Source: Shewanella pneumatophori
Lineage (GTDB): Bacteria > Pseudomonadota > Gammaproteobacteria > Enterobacterales > Shewanellaceae
Assembly: GCF_023283895.1 (NCBI RefSeq)
Contig: NZ_JAKILB010000006.1
Span: forward strand, 248,001-312,000
DNA: 64,000 nucleotides
Direction: 5' to 3'
Shown: positions 36,076 through 44,952 of the stretch, in pieces
Layout: each line of letters opens with the position of its first letter
Numbering within the stretch: position 1 is the first letter of the stretch
The notes under the pieces: model-generated
The model's input: the letters and a program-made list of their open reading frames with translations, nothing else
The model's database searches: none
What the model was told of the DNA's origin: nothing
Position numbers and translations under genes: made by a program

Positions 36076-38199
36076 ATGGAAAAGACATTTAATTTAAGCC
36101 GTCGAGAAGACGGGATCGCTGTACTGACAATGGACGTGCCTGGCGAAACCATGAATACACTACGCAGTGAATTTGGTCCGGAGATCTCTGAAGTATTAGC
36201 GGAAATCAAGTCTGATAGCAGTATTAAAGGTTTAGTGCTCATTTCTGGCAAACAAGACTCTTTTGTTGCTGGCGCTGATATTTCAATGCTTGATGCCTGC
36301 AAAACAGCTGAAGATGCAAAGTTTTTATCGCAACAAGGCCATGTGGTATTTAACGAATTAGAAAACCTTTCAATTCCGGTTGTTGCTGCGATTAACGGTG
36401 CGTGTCTTGGTGGCGGATTAGAGCTAGCGTTAGCGTGTCATAAGCGTGTGTGTTCACTGCATCCTAAAACTATGATGGGGGTGCCAGAAGTTCAATTAGG
36501 TTTATTACCAGGTGGTGGCGGTACTCAGCGTTTACCGCGGTTAGTTGGTGTGACTAAAGCACTGGATATGATGCTAACGGGTAAGCAACTTCGTCCTAAG
36601 CAAGCTGTAAAGTTGGGTCTTGTCGATGATGCTGTACCCGAGTCTATTTTATTGCGTACTGCAGTCGAAATGGCGTTGGCCGATAAGCGCCCAACAAAGA
36701 AAAAGAAACAGTCCATCGTTAACCAAGTGCTTGAAGGCACCAGCGCTGGACGAAATATCATTTTTGATCAAGCTACAAAACAAGTCGCTAAGAAAACCCA
36801 AGGTAATTATCCTGCGCCAAACAAGATTATTGATTGTGTTCGACAAGGTATGACTAAAGGCATGATAAAAGGCCTTGAGGTTGAAGCCAGCCATTTTGCT
36901 GAACTTGTTATGTCAAAAGAATCTGCAGCGCTACGCAGTATTTTCTTTGCTACAACTGAGATGAAAAAGGAAACTGGCGCAGGTGATGTTGAGCCACGGC
37001 AGGTTAAAAAGGCAATGGTACTCGGTGGTGGGCTTATGGGGGGGGGTATTGCCTCTGTAACCACGACTAAAGCAAAGATCCCAGCTCGAGTTAAAGACAT
37101 TAATGAAGCTGGGCTGAGTAACGCATTAGCCTATGCATATAAATTGTTAGATAAAGGCGTTAAGCGTCGCCATATGACGCCAGCTGTACGTGATAACACT
37201 ATGGCATTGATGACAACCACAACAGAATATAAAGGCATTAAAGATGCCGATATTGTTGTTGAAGCTGTGTTTGAAGATTTAGCCCTCAAGCATCAAATGG
37301 TTAAAGATGTTGAGCGTGAGTGTGGTGAAAATACTATTTTTGCATCGAACACGTCATCTTTGCCGATATCACAGATCGCAGAGGTGGCTAGTCGACCAGA
37401 AAATGTCATTGGTTTGCACTACTTTTCGCCAGTTGAAAAAATGCCTTTAGTTGAAGTCATTGCACATGAAAAAACATCGGCTGAAACCATTGCGACTACG
37501 GTAGCATTTGCGAAAAAACAAGGTAAGACGCCAATCGTAGTTCAAGACGGTGCAGGTTTTTATGTTAACCGTATTTTAGCCTTGTATATGAATGAGGCCG
37601 CGCAATTACTGTTAGAAGGGCAGAGCGTTGAGCACCTTGATAAGGCACTGGTTAAGTTTGGCTTTCCTGTTGGGCCCATGACATTGCTCGATGAGGTCGG
37701 GATTGATGTAGGAGCTAAGATCTCACCGATTCTAGAGAATGAGTTAGGTGAGCGCTTTATGGCACCTGCCGCGTTTGACAAGTTGCTTGCCGATGATCGT
37801 AAAGGCCGTAAAAATGGCAAAGGTTTCTATCTCTATGGTGGTAAAAAGAAGACTAAAGAAGTAGATGAAACAGTCTATAGCGTTTTGGGTTTAAAACCTG
37901 GTGTTGACACTGAAGCTTCAGAAGTCGCTCAGCGCTGCGTGGTACAAATGCTCAATGAAGCGGTTCGCTGTTTAGATGAAGGCATTATTGCTTCAGCTAG
38001 AGATGGTGATATCGGTGCTATTTTCGGCATTGGGTTCCCACCATTCTTAGGCGGCCCTTTCCACTATATCGATACATTAGGCGCAGGTAATTTGGTTAAG
38101 ATGTTAGAAAATTATCAAACGCGATATGGCGACCGATTTGAGCCAGCCGCAAAACTCAAGCAGATGGCCAGTGAAGGAACCCGTTTTTTCGATGCTTAA
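36076..38199 (+). CDS. fadJ: Fatty acid oxidation complex alpha subunit
   Basis: This 707-residue bifunctional enzyme has an N-terminal enoyl-CoA hydratase/isomerase domain (about 1-190, with AGADISMLDAC and the oxyanion motif GACLGGGLELALACH) and a 3-hydroxyacyl-CoA dehydrogenase domain (about 310-707, with the Rossmann motif VLGGGLMGGGIAS and the substrate segment IGLHYFSPVEKMPLVEV). I chose the ATG at 36076, 4 bp after the fadI stop and aligned with the family (MEKTFNLSRRED), over an upstream alternative overlapping fadI. The hairpin at 38284-38311 probably ends the transcript. Confidence 0.96.
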   Translation: MEKTFNLSRREDGIAVLTMDVPGETMNTLRSEFGPEISEVLAEIKSDSSIKGLVLISGKQDSFVAGADISMLDACKTAEDAKFLSQQGHVVFNELENLSIPVVAAINGACLGGGLELALACHKRVCSLHPKTMMGVPEVQLGLLPGGGGTQRLPRLVGVTKALDMMLTGKQLRPKQAVKLGLVDDAVPESILLRTAVEMALADKRPTKKKKQSIVNQVLEGTSAGRNIIFDQATKQVAKKTQGNYPAPNKIIDCVRQGMTKGMIKGLEVEASHFAELVMSKESAALRSIFFATTEMKKETGAGDVEPRQVKKAMVLGGGLMGGGIASVTTTKAKIPARVKDINEAGLSNALAYAYKLLDKGVKRRHMTPAVRDNTMALMTTTTEYKGIKDADIVVEAVFEDLALKHQMVKDVERECGENTIFASNTSSLPISQIAEVASRPENVIGLHYFSPVEKMPLVEVIAHEKTSAETIATTVAFAKKQGKTPIVVQDGAGFYVNRILALYMNEAAQLLLEGQSVEHLDKALVKFGFPVGPMTLLDEVGIDVGAKISPILENELGERFMAPAAFDKLLADDRKGRKNGKGFYLYGGKKKTKEVDETVYSVLGLKPGVDTEASEVAQRCVVQMLNEAVRCLDEGIIASARDGDIGAIFGIGFPPFLGGPFHYIDTLGAGNLVKMLENYQTRYGDRFEPAAKLKQMASEGTRFFDA

Positions 38200-38283
38200 G
38201 CAAATAAGTATCGATGTACCGAACAATGCTATTGCACAAAGAAAGTACTTGCTTTAGCTAAACTGATACTGTTTGAATTAACA

Positions 38284-38311
38284 AGGCGGCAACATTTTGC
38301 CGTCTTTTTTT
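38284..38311 (+). terminator. Intrinsic terminator of fadIJ
   Basis: GGCGGCAA-(4 nt)-TTGCCGTC, with one G-U pair, is followed by a run of seven T. It lies about 85 bp past fadJ. Confidence 0.75.
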
Positions 38312-38427
38312 GTGCCAAAGGTAAGGGGGTGCCTAAAAAACATTCTCTTTTAATGTGTTTTGTCTATATAATGACCGCCTTGGCTATGGCTAGGATGGCA
38401 AGCTTATTTGAAGTGAGGTGTAGATAA

Positions 38428-38628
38428 GTGGAATTTGTTATTGGATTTATATTAGTTTATTCAAGTTACTTGCTCGGAAACTCTGCGTTCAATGCAGGAT
38501 TGCCAGTTAAACGCTGGGCGTTATTAGGCTTAGCGGTAGGTCCTGTAGCCTATCCGCTACTGAACTCACATAAACAGCTGGCTTACCGCAAAGCGATGGG
38601 AAAGCAGGGCATACTCATACGTTTATAG
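38428..38628 (+). CDS. Small membrane-associated hypothetical protein
   Basis: This 66-residue protein starts at GTG after a clear GAGGTG ribosome-binding site at 38415-38420. It has a hydrophobic N-terminal helix (about 3-20, FVIGFILVYSSYLLG), a second (about 30-46, WALLGLAVGPVAYPLL) and a basic C-terminus. It probably spans the inner membrane twice. I recognise no family or function. The shared hairpin at 38726-38750 follows it. Confidence 0.6.
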   Translation: MEFVIGFILVYSSYLLGNSAFNAGLPVKRWALLGLAVGPVAYPLLNSHKQLAYRKAMGKQGILIRL

Positions 38629-38725
38629 CTTAATGGATATGATTATTCATTTTAGGTTCTTACTCACTGCACCTAGCGAAATATTTATGATTGAATTGAA
38701 GCAATATGGCTGAGTAGAACATAAC

Positions 38726-38750
38726 AAAAAAGGAGCTTAGGCTCCTTTTT
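38726..38750. terminator. Bidirectional terminator ending the repeat-protein/small-peptide run
   Basis: AAAAAGGAGC-TTAG-GCTCCTTTTT serves the plus-strand 66-residue gene and, on the minus strand, ends the run of small-peptide genes at 38800-39064. Confidence 0.87.
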
Positions 38751-38799
38751 GTTATTCATTAACCACTTAGGTCGTCATCAATTACTTTAAGGTAATCGA

Positions 38800-38916
38800 C
38801 TAATTCCACCAACCTTTTGCTGGAATAACTTCTAAATGGTTCAAGCCTTCTGGAAGCTGAACTTTTTTACGAGCAGGCTTTGCTAATCCAAATATTTTCA
38901 TTAATGAATCAAACAT
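38800..38916 (-). CDS. 38-residue peptide 1, C-terminus VIPAKGWWN
   Basis: A short gene of 38 codons starts at ATG 38916, with an AGAGGTG ribosome-binding site in good position. The peptide opens MFDSLMKIFGLAKPARKK (an amphipathic helix plus a basic patch) and closes LPEGLNHLEVIPAKGWWN. It is 26/38 identical to the next peptide gene, which begins 31 bp upstream of it. Conservation between the two copies, especially the intact Lys-Gly-Trp-Trp-Asn end, argues that both are real. Function unknown: a signalling peptide, small membrane-active peptide or peptide precursor are all possible. Confidence 0.72.
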   Translation of the reverse strand: MFDSLMKIFGLAKPARKKVQLPEGLNHLEVIPAKGWWN

Positions 38917-38947
38917 AATTTCACCTCTCTGTCTTTCATTTTTAGCT

Positions 38948-39064
38948 TTAGTTCCACCAACCCTTGGCTGGAATAACTTTTAAATTGTTTAGTCCTGCAG
39001 GTAGAGGCTCCTTCTTACGAACAGGCTTCTCGAATCCTAGGGCTTTAATAATTGAATCAAACAT
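38948..39064 (-). CDS. 38-residue peptide 2, paralogue of peptide 1
   Basis: A 38-codon gene starts at ATG 39064, with AGGGAG as ribosome-binding site and just 15 bp after the stop of the repeat protein gene. The peptide reads MFDSIIKALGFEKPVRKK at the front and LPAGLNNLKVIPAKGWWN at the end. Identical positions with peptide 1 are the MFDS start, the KP-RKK basic patch, LP-GLN and the whole VIPAKGWWN tail; the variable positions are conservative. This looks like a tandem duplication kept by selection. No modifying enzyme or dedicated exporter is next to it. Confidence 0.72.
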   Translation of the reverse strand: MFDSIIKALGFEKPVRKKEPLPAGLNNLKVIPAKGWWN

Positions 39065-39079
39065 AATCAAACTCCCTAC

Positions 39080-40273
39080 TTAAGCAGTTACTTGATTAAT
39101 AAACTTGATGTTCGGGATAGCTGCTGTTTGAACTGGCTTAAACTTAATGTTCGGGATAGCTGCTGTTTGAACAGGCTTAAACTTGTTGTTTGGGATAACA
39201 GCAGTTTGAACAGGCTTAAACTTGATGTTCGGGATAGCAGCAGTTTGAACAGGCTTAAACTTAATGTTCGGGATAGCTGCAGTTTGAACAGGCTTGAACT
39301 TAATGTTCGGGATAGCTGCTGTTTGAACAGGCTTAAACTTAATGTTCGGGATAGCTGCAGTTTGAACTGGCTTAAACTTAATGTTCGGGATAGCTGCTGT
39401 TTGTAGTGGCTTAAACTTAATGTTCGGGATAGCTGCTGTTTGTAGTGGCTTAAACTTAATGTTCGGAATAGCAGCAGTTTGAACAGGCTTGAACTTAATG
39501 TTCGGGATAGCTGCAGTTTGAACAGGCTTGAACTTGATGTTCGGGATAGCAGCAGTTTGAACAGGCTTAAACTTAATATTCGGGATAGCTGCAGTTTGAA
39601 CAGGCTTGAACTTGATGTTCGGGATAGCTGCAGTTTGAACAGGCTTGAACTTGATGTTCGGGATAGCTGCAGTTTGAACAGGCTTAAACTTAATATTCGG
39701 GATAGCTGCAGTTTGAACAGGCTTAAACTTGATATTCGGGATAGCTGCTGTTTGCATAGGCTTGAACTTGATGTTCGGGATAGCTGCAGTTTGAGCAGGC
39801 TTGAACTTGATGTTCGGGATAGCTGCAGTTTGAGCAGGCTTGAACTTGATGTTCGGGATAGCTGCTGTTTGCACAGGCTTAAACTTGATGTTCGGGATAG
39901 CTGCTGTTTGCACAGGCTCAAACTTGATGTTCGGGATAGCAGCAGTTTGAACAGGCTTGAACTTAATGTTTGGGATAGCAGCAGTTTGAACAGGCTTAAA
40001 CTTAATGTTCGGGATAGCAGCAGTTTGTACAGGCTTAAACTTAATGTTTGGGATAGCAGCAGTTTGAACAGGCTTAAACTTAATGTTTGGGATAGCTGCG
40101 GTTTCTACTGACTTAAACTTGATGTTTGGAATACCAGCTAACAGACTAATCTGGCTAGTTTCTACTGAATTAACATGAAGAGATGTTATCTCTAAGCTAT
40201 TTTGAGACGCTGTAGCTGAAAATGCGCCAACAAGTGCAACAGATGTAATTAATCCTTTAATTGTGTTTTTCAT
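39080..40273 (-). CDS. Secreted protein of 27 tandem 13-residue repeats (IPNIKF core)
   Basis: This 397-residue protein has a signal peptide (MKNTIKGLITSVALVGAFSA, likely cut after ATA) and a short linker with SVET motifs. The rest is 27 copies of a 13-residue unit, consensus TAAIPNIKFKPVQ, with a final INQVTA end. Repeats vary only at a few positions (V/A/L/M before Q; one E for K; one N for I). Each unit has two lysines, so the protein is strongly basic, and IKFK alternates as in a beta strand. I prefer the ATG at 40273 (AAGG ribosome-binding site 6 bp before) to one 15 bp earlier. I recognise no family; an extracellular matrix, fibre or multi-copy peptide precursor are candidates. Confidence 0.85.
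   Translation of the reverse strand: MKNTIKGLITSVALVGAFSATASQNSLEITSLHVNSVETSQISLLAGIPNIKFKSVETAAIPNIKFKPVQTAAIPNIKFKPVQTAAIPNIKFKPVQTAAIPNIKFKPVQTAAIPNIKFEPVQTAAIPNIKFKPVQTAAIPNIKFKPAQTAAIPNIKFKPAQTAAIPNIKFKPMQTAAIPNIKFKPVQTAAIPNIKFKPVQTAAIPNIKFKPVQTAAIPNIKFKPVQTAAIPNIKFKPVQTAAIPNIKFKPVQTAAIPNIKFKPVQTAAIPNIKFKPLQTAAIPNIKFKPLQTAAIPNIKFKPVQTAAIPNIKFKPVQTAAIPNIKFKPVQTAAIPNIKFKPVQTAAIPNIKFKPVQTAVIPNNKFKPVQTAAIPNIKFKPVQTAAIPNIKFINQVTA
39100..40135. repeat. 39-bp in-frame tandem repeat array, 27 units
   Basis: The DNA repeats with a 39-bp period matching the 13-residue protein unit. Copies differ mainly at synonymous sites (for example GCTGCT, GCAGCA or GCTGCA for the Ala-Ala pair), which shows selection on the protein and continuing copy exchange. 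Confidence 0.9.
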
Positions 40274-40276
40274 TTT

Positions 40277-40334
40277 GTACCTTCTCATAGAGTATTAAAT
40301 ATAAAGTTATATTCTTGACTTAATGAAAAGGTAC
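40277..40334 (-). promoter_or_regulatory. Inverted arms that could mask the repeat-protein ribosome-binding site
   Basis: GTACCTTCTC at 40277-40286 and GAAAAGGTAC at 40325-40334 pair at 9 of 10 positions across a 38-nt loop. On the minus-strand RNA one arm holds the AAGG ribosome-binding site of the repeat gene. If transcription comes from upstream, the stem would hide it. This is inferred from pairing alone. Confidence 0.3.
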
Positions 40335-40372
40335 TTGCAGTTGTTGTGCCAATGATAAAAGATTGTTGTTGT

Positions 40373-43300
40373 TTAGTTTCTTGTTCCGTCAATTGGAGGC
40401 AGATATTGGTTATTTGCGTCTAGGCGTAATAGCTTGGTAAATTCGGATTCAGTGACAGCTTTACTAAATATATAACCTTGGATCTCTTCACACTTAAGAG
40501 CCTTTAATATATTAAGCTGAGAGGTTTCTTCAACGCCTTCGCCAACTACAGAAAGCCCCATGTTATGGGCGATAGTGATAATTGAATCCACCATTTTTAA
40601 ATCGCGATCTGATTTATCAATGTCATCAACAAATGCTTTATCAATTTTTAATGTATGGATAGGAAATTGCTTTAAATAAGATAATGAAGAATAGCCAGTA
40701 CCAAAATCATCTAGTGCTAAACTCACTCCCATTTTAGCAAGTTGCTGCATTACCTTTATGGCTTTTTCTGGTTCTCTAATTACCGTGCCTTCGGTTATTT
40801 CTAACTCTAAATTAGCTGCTGGTAATTGAGTAAGTCGTAAAATTGACTCTATTCGCTGCTGAAGATCGGGTAATGCGAATTGTTTCGACGATAAATTGAC
40901 GGCGACTCGACCATTAAATAAGCCCTGACTTCGCCATTTCTGCGCTGCAAAACAAGCCTTTTTAAGTACATGATCACCAATTTCTACAATTAAGCCATTC
41001 TCTTCAGCCAAAGGGATAAACTTATTAGGCGGAATGAGACCGTGTTCTGGGTGATTTAAACGAACTAAAGCTTCCATCCCCGCCATTTGCCCAGACTTTA
41101 AATCAATTTTAGGTTGGTAATACACTTCAAACAGATCGTCTTTCAAGCCTTCGCGAATAAGGTTTTCAACTTCGAGCTGTCTAATAGCATTTTTATTTAG
41201 TGATTCGGAGTAAAACTGATATCTATTACCTCCGGCAGATTTTGCATGGTACATGGCAATATCTGCTTTTCGTAAAAGAGCTTGTTCGTTCTGGTCATCT
41301 TCAGGGTAAAGCACAATACCGATACTGACACCAACAACAACTTTCTCATTGATTAATTCAAAAGGTACTTCAAAAGCATGGATAACGGTTTTAGCAATTA
41401 CGGCACTCGTACCGATATCTGGATTTTTATCGATAAGAATTGCGAACTCGTCTCCGCCAAGGCGGTAAATGCTAGTATGTCCGGGTACGGCCGCTTCAAT
41501 TCTTTTTGCAACTTGAATTAACAGGTCATCACCGACTTGATGACCTAAAGAGTCATTAATTTTCTTAAAGTTATCTAAATCTAATACCATTAATGTATGG
41601 TGGGAGTCTCTCTTTACTAAGTTGCCTAATGTCACCATTAAGTTTGAACGGTTGGGGAGGTTAGTGAGTAAATCATTGTTGGTAAGTTTTCTCAGTTCCT
41701 CTTCCTGTTGTTTACGGCGACTAATATCAGAAAATACCCCAACGTAGTGAGAAAGCTCTCCTTGTTCATCGTAAATAGCATCAATGGAAAGCTCCATCAG
41801 AAAACTTGTGCCATTACCTTTTAATGCTTCGACTTCATTATTCCAACGTCCTTGCTGCTTTAAGATTGAGCGGATCTGTTCGGAGTAGCTATCAGGGTAT
41901 AAATCAAAGTTGAAGAGAGTGCCGGTAAACTCATTTTTGTGAAGCATGATTTGATCGCAACATGCTTCATTGACCTCTACAAACCTAAAGTCACTATCAA
42001 GGATAAACATGCCTTCTGAAATATTTTGAATCGCGCGTTCAAATAGCTTTAGTTGCTCTTCTGCTTGTTTAAAGTGAGTGATATTTTTAATCGTGCCAGT
42101 CATTCGTAGCGCATTATCGTGCTCATCACGTTCAACAATTTTGGCTCTATCTAAAATCCACACCCAGCCTTCAGCCTTGCCCTTAACTCGGTATGCTGCT
42201 TCAAAGTGATCGGTTTCGCCATAGAAATGTTTATTTAACGCTTCTCTAACTCTTTCTTGATCCATAGGGTGAATATTACTTTCACCACTTTCGTTTCCTG
42301 AACGCTGACCATCTTGAGGGAATTCTAATGATCCCCATATGTTAGAACGATAAATTTGACCTGTTTCAATATCCCAATCCCACATTTCATCGCCACTGCC
42401 CCATAAGGATAGTTTGAGGCGCTCTTCACTTTTAGCTATCTGTTTTTGAATTTCACGGCGACGTAAAATTGTTCTGACTATCATGATGGATATGAGTAAG
42501 GCACAAAGGAAGTAGACGGACTTTGCTGAGTTAGATAGCCACCAAGGAGGGGTGATTTCTATTTTTAGCTCGGTTGTTTCTCCCCGCTTACCTGTAATTG
42601 GATCTATGGCGTAAATTAAGAAGTTATATTCACCAGGAGATAGATTGGTGTAGGTTGCTGAATTTGTGCCTTTGGAGTGTATCAAAGACTCTGAGAGCCC
42701 TTGCATTTGATACACATAGTCAATATTACTGAATGTACTACCTGGACTGTTGAAATAAATAGTAAATGGGTAGTCAGAATATTTTAATTGGATTTCAGCC
42801 GTTTTTGATAGTTGGCTCTTCAGTATACCTTGATCAACATTCTCTGAAATATTGAATATTTTAAGGTCACTTAATGTTACTTTAGGAGGAGTATTATCTC
42901 GTAGATAACTCATTAACTTATCAATTGGGATTATAGTGATACTAAAAAAACCACCAACATAGGTTTTATCATCCTTGCTCAGTATTGCATGTACATTGTA
43001 TTCTTCTTGGACACCTAAATCTGTATTTACAACAAATGTTCTTTTACTATTTGTAATTATTAATTCACTTACAGATGACGCTATGATGTTGTCAGCATTT
43101 TTTGATATCGAGAAAATTGGTTTGTTATTCTTATAAATATTTTCAATATGACCTGTATCGACATTTAAGGTATTTAGCCCTGTACCTGTTCCGAAGTACA
43201 CTTTGTTACCACTAATTGCAAGGCTAATAACGAGTTGTTCGGAGAACACGGAGGTCACTTCATTGTTTGCAAACCTAAAGAGTCCTCCTTGAGTTGCAAT

Positions 43301-44653
43301 AAAAACAGTATCTCTATAGGTCTTTATTTCAAAGACAGGGTTACCTTGGTCGATTATGAATTTTTCTTTGAGTTTTGTTTTTATTTGAAAATTGATAATT
43401 GAGCCTGAGTTGGTACCTACTATTACTTTTGTTTTATCAGTGCTTGATTTTACAATAAATGAAGGTTCTGGATCTAATGTCTCAATAATTCCAGTTATTG
43501 TATCAATAGATATAAATCCACTAGCGCTCGCTACATATATAGAACTATCTATTAAAATAGCCGATTTAGGTCCTTGTGATTTTGAATTGAAGGAACCAAG
43601 TAATTTCAAATCGGTACTGTAAGCTTTGATTATGGGGTCGTCAGTTGCAACGAGTAATGACTCTTTATGCGTTGCTATTGACCAGACATTTTTTGTTGTT
43701 AGCTTTTTTGTCTTAATTATATTACTACTTTTATCGATTATAATTAGTCCACTATTCTGGTTAATTATAAAATCCTTGGTAATGCCCTTTATGACAAGAG
43801 GGGACTCGATGTCTGTAACGTTATCTTCAAAACTTCCCAATAAAACAGGTGAGTTTATTGATGAAACATCAAAAACTTCGTTTTTAGATAGAGCAATGAT
43901 AGACTTTCCTTGGTAACTGGCACTTTGGTATATATTTTTGCTTACTATCTCTAGCTTTTCATCTTTTACGCTAAAAACTCCTTCGGGAGAAAATATGTAT
44001 AGCTGATCCTTAATGCTATACATAGAGGTAGCTGATTTAGTAATAGGAGTGGAAATGTTTGATAACTTTATGACTGTTCCAGCATAATTCCTAATAAATA
44101 AATCATTTTTTATTTCAATAATTTGCTTGGCTGCACCAAACTCTCCGGAGATCAACTCTTTGATTTTTAATTTAGGTAAACTTGACGAGATTGCGAGTTC
44201 ATCGACCACTGTAATGGAGTTTTCAGAACCTAAATAGAGATGATTATTAGATTGGCTAATACTCCAGATTGCATTGTCGACTTTTGCTCCTAGTGAGCTG
44301 GAAGATATAACTTTATCTTTAATTCTATCGTATATCGCTAGACCTTTGTCTGTGCCTATATACATGGTGCCGCTGTCACTTATAAACAGACTGCGTATAA
44401 ATGCGCTCGGAAGTTGATTATCGACAGACGGAAAGTAGTGTTTAAAGTCTTTTCCATCGTAGCGATTCAGTCCATTTACGGTGCCGATCCAGATATATCC
44501 ATCTTGATCTTCCACAATCGAGGTTACATTACTCTGGGATAGGCCATCGGGTACACCTAATGCCGTTGAATTAAGGGTGAGTGCTCGTAAAGGCGAAGCC
44601 CAAACGAGAGTGATAATGAACAAAAAAATCGCTTGCAAAATAATTTTAGGCAT
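40373..44653 (-). CDS. Membrane c-di-GMP sensor: propeller, Y_Y_Y, PAS, PAS, GGDEF, EAL
   Basis: This 1426-residue protein has a signal peptide (about 1-24), a large periplasmic two-component-regulator propeller (about 30-600, repeats like DQDGYIWIGTVNGLNRYDG), a Y_Y_Y domain (about 620-700) and one transmembrane helix (about 712-732). Inside the cell are two PAS domains (about 745-865 and 875-990), a GGDEF domain with intact GGDEF near 1066 and an EAL domain with intact EAL near 1194. Both active motifs look functional, so it could make or break c-di-GMP. It sits directly upstream of the repeat-protein gene on the same strand, with no terminator between. Confidence 0.93.
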   Translation of the reverse strand: MPKIILQAIFLFIITLVWASPLRALTLNSTALGVPDGLSQSNVTSIVEDQDGYIWIGTVNGLNRYDGKDFKHYFPSVDNQLPSAFIRSLFISDSGTMYIGTDKGLAIYDRIKDKVISSSSLGAKVDNAIWSISQSNNHLYLGSENSITVVDELAISSSLPKLKIKELISGEFGAAKQIIEIKNDLFIRNYAGTVIKLSNISTPITKSATSMYSIKDQLYIFSPEGVFSVKDEKLEIVSKNIYQSASYQGKSIIALSKNEVFDVSSINSPVLLGSFEDNVTDIESPLVIKGITKDFIINQNSGLIIIDKSSNIIKTKKLTTKNVWSIATHKESLLVATDDPIIKAYSTDLKLLGSFNSKSQGPKSAILIDSSIYVASASGFISIDTITGIIETLDPEPSFIVKSSTDKTKVIVGTNSGSIINFQIKTKLKEKFIIDQGNPVFEIKTYRDTVFIATQGGLFRFANNEVTSVFSEQLVISLAISGNKVYFGTGTGLNTLNVDTGHIENIYKNNKPIFSISKNADNIIASSVSELIITNSKRTFVVNTDLGVQEEYNVHAILSKDDKTYVGGFFSITIIPIDKLMSYLRDNTPPKVTLSDLKIFNISENVDQGILKSQLSKTAEIQLKYSDYPFTIYFNSPGSTFSNIDYVYQMQGLSESLIHSKGTNSATYTNLSPGEYNFLIYAIDPITGKRGETTELKIEITPPWWLSNSAKSVYFLCALLISIMIVRTILRRREIQKQIAKSEERLKLSLWGSGDEMWDWDIETGQIYRSNIWGSLEFPQDGQRSGNESGESNIHPMDQERVREALNKHFYGETDHFEAAYRVKGKAEGWVWILDRAKIVERDEHDNALRMTGTIKNITHFKQAEEQLKLFERAIQNISEGMFILDSDFRFVEVNEACCDQIMLHKNEFTGTLFNFDLYPDSYSEQIRSILKQQGRWNNEVEALKGNGTSFLMELSIDAIYDEQGELSHYVGVFSDISRRKQQEEELRKLTNNDLLTNLPNRSNLMVTLGNLVKRDSHHTLMVLDLDNFKKINDSLGHQVGDDLLIQVAKRIEAAVPGHTSIYRLGGDEFAILIDKNPDIGTSAVIAKTVIHAFEVPFELINEKVVVGVSIGIVLYPEDDQNEQALLRKADIAMYHAKSAGGNRYQFYSESLNKNAIRQLEVENLIREGLKDDLFEVYYQPKIDLKSGQMAGMEALVRLNHPEHGLIPPNKFIPLAEENGLIVEIGDHVLKKACFAAQKWRSQGLFNGRVAVNLSSKQFALPDLQQRIESILRLTQLPAANLELEITEGTVIREPEKAIKVMQQLAKMGVSLALDDFGTGYSSLSYLKQFPIHTLKIDKAFVDDIDKSDRDLKMVDSIITIAHNMGLSVVGEGVEETSQLNILKALKCEEIQGYIFSKAVTESEFTKLLRLDANNQYLPPIDGTRN

Positions 44654-44952
44654 ATGTTTTTGTTTGATTATTCGCCAATAGAAAGGATAAATTATTTGTT
44701 GATTACACTTTTTCAGAAAGTGACGTCATTGTCAAAAAAATGAGAGTTAATTGTAGTTGATAATCATTGCATTTATGAGAATAGTAATGCTAGTTAATCT
44801 ACTAATTTACCGTAGTCTGGCTTGATCTGTTTTGTTCCGAACCTTTAGTGGTCAGAACAACTATATTCAGTTAGTTATTTTTGAGTTTATTCATGTGGTA
44901 AATATTTAGGTTTTTACATGACGCTAGATGCTAAAGAGCAATGAGAAATGGC
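44654..44952. other. Intergenic region upstream of the GGDEF-EAL gene
   Basis: About 300 bp without a gene. A stretch GATAATCATTGCATTTATG at about 44759 matches the Fur consensus at only about 12 of 19 positions, too weak to call. It should hold the sensor promoter. Confidence 0.45.

Noticed and set aside
38800-39064. Radical-SAM-modified peptide locus
   Set aside because: No radical-SAM, protease or exporter gene lies nearby, so the class of peptide is left open.
39088-40111. Long open frames on both strands and in other frames over the repeat array
   Set aside because: The 39-bp period keeps any frame open; these frames have no start signals or protein-like features, while the minus-strand IPNIKF frame has a signal peptide and a ribosome-binding site.
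39100-40135. CRISPR array
   Set aside because: The units follow each other without spacers, encode one protein in frame, and no cas genes are near.
44759-44777. Fur box before the GGDEF-EAL gene
   Set aside because: Only about 12 of 19 positions match, which is too common by chance in AT-rich DNA.
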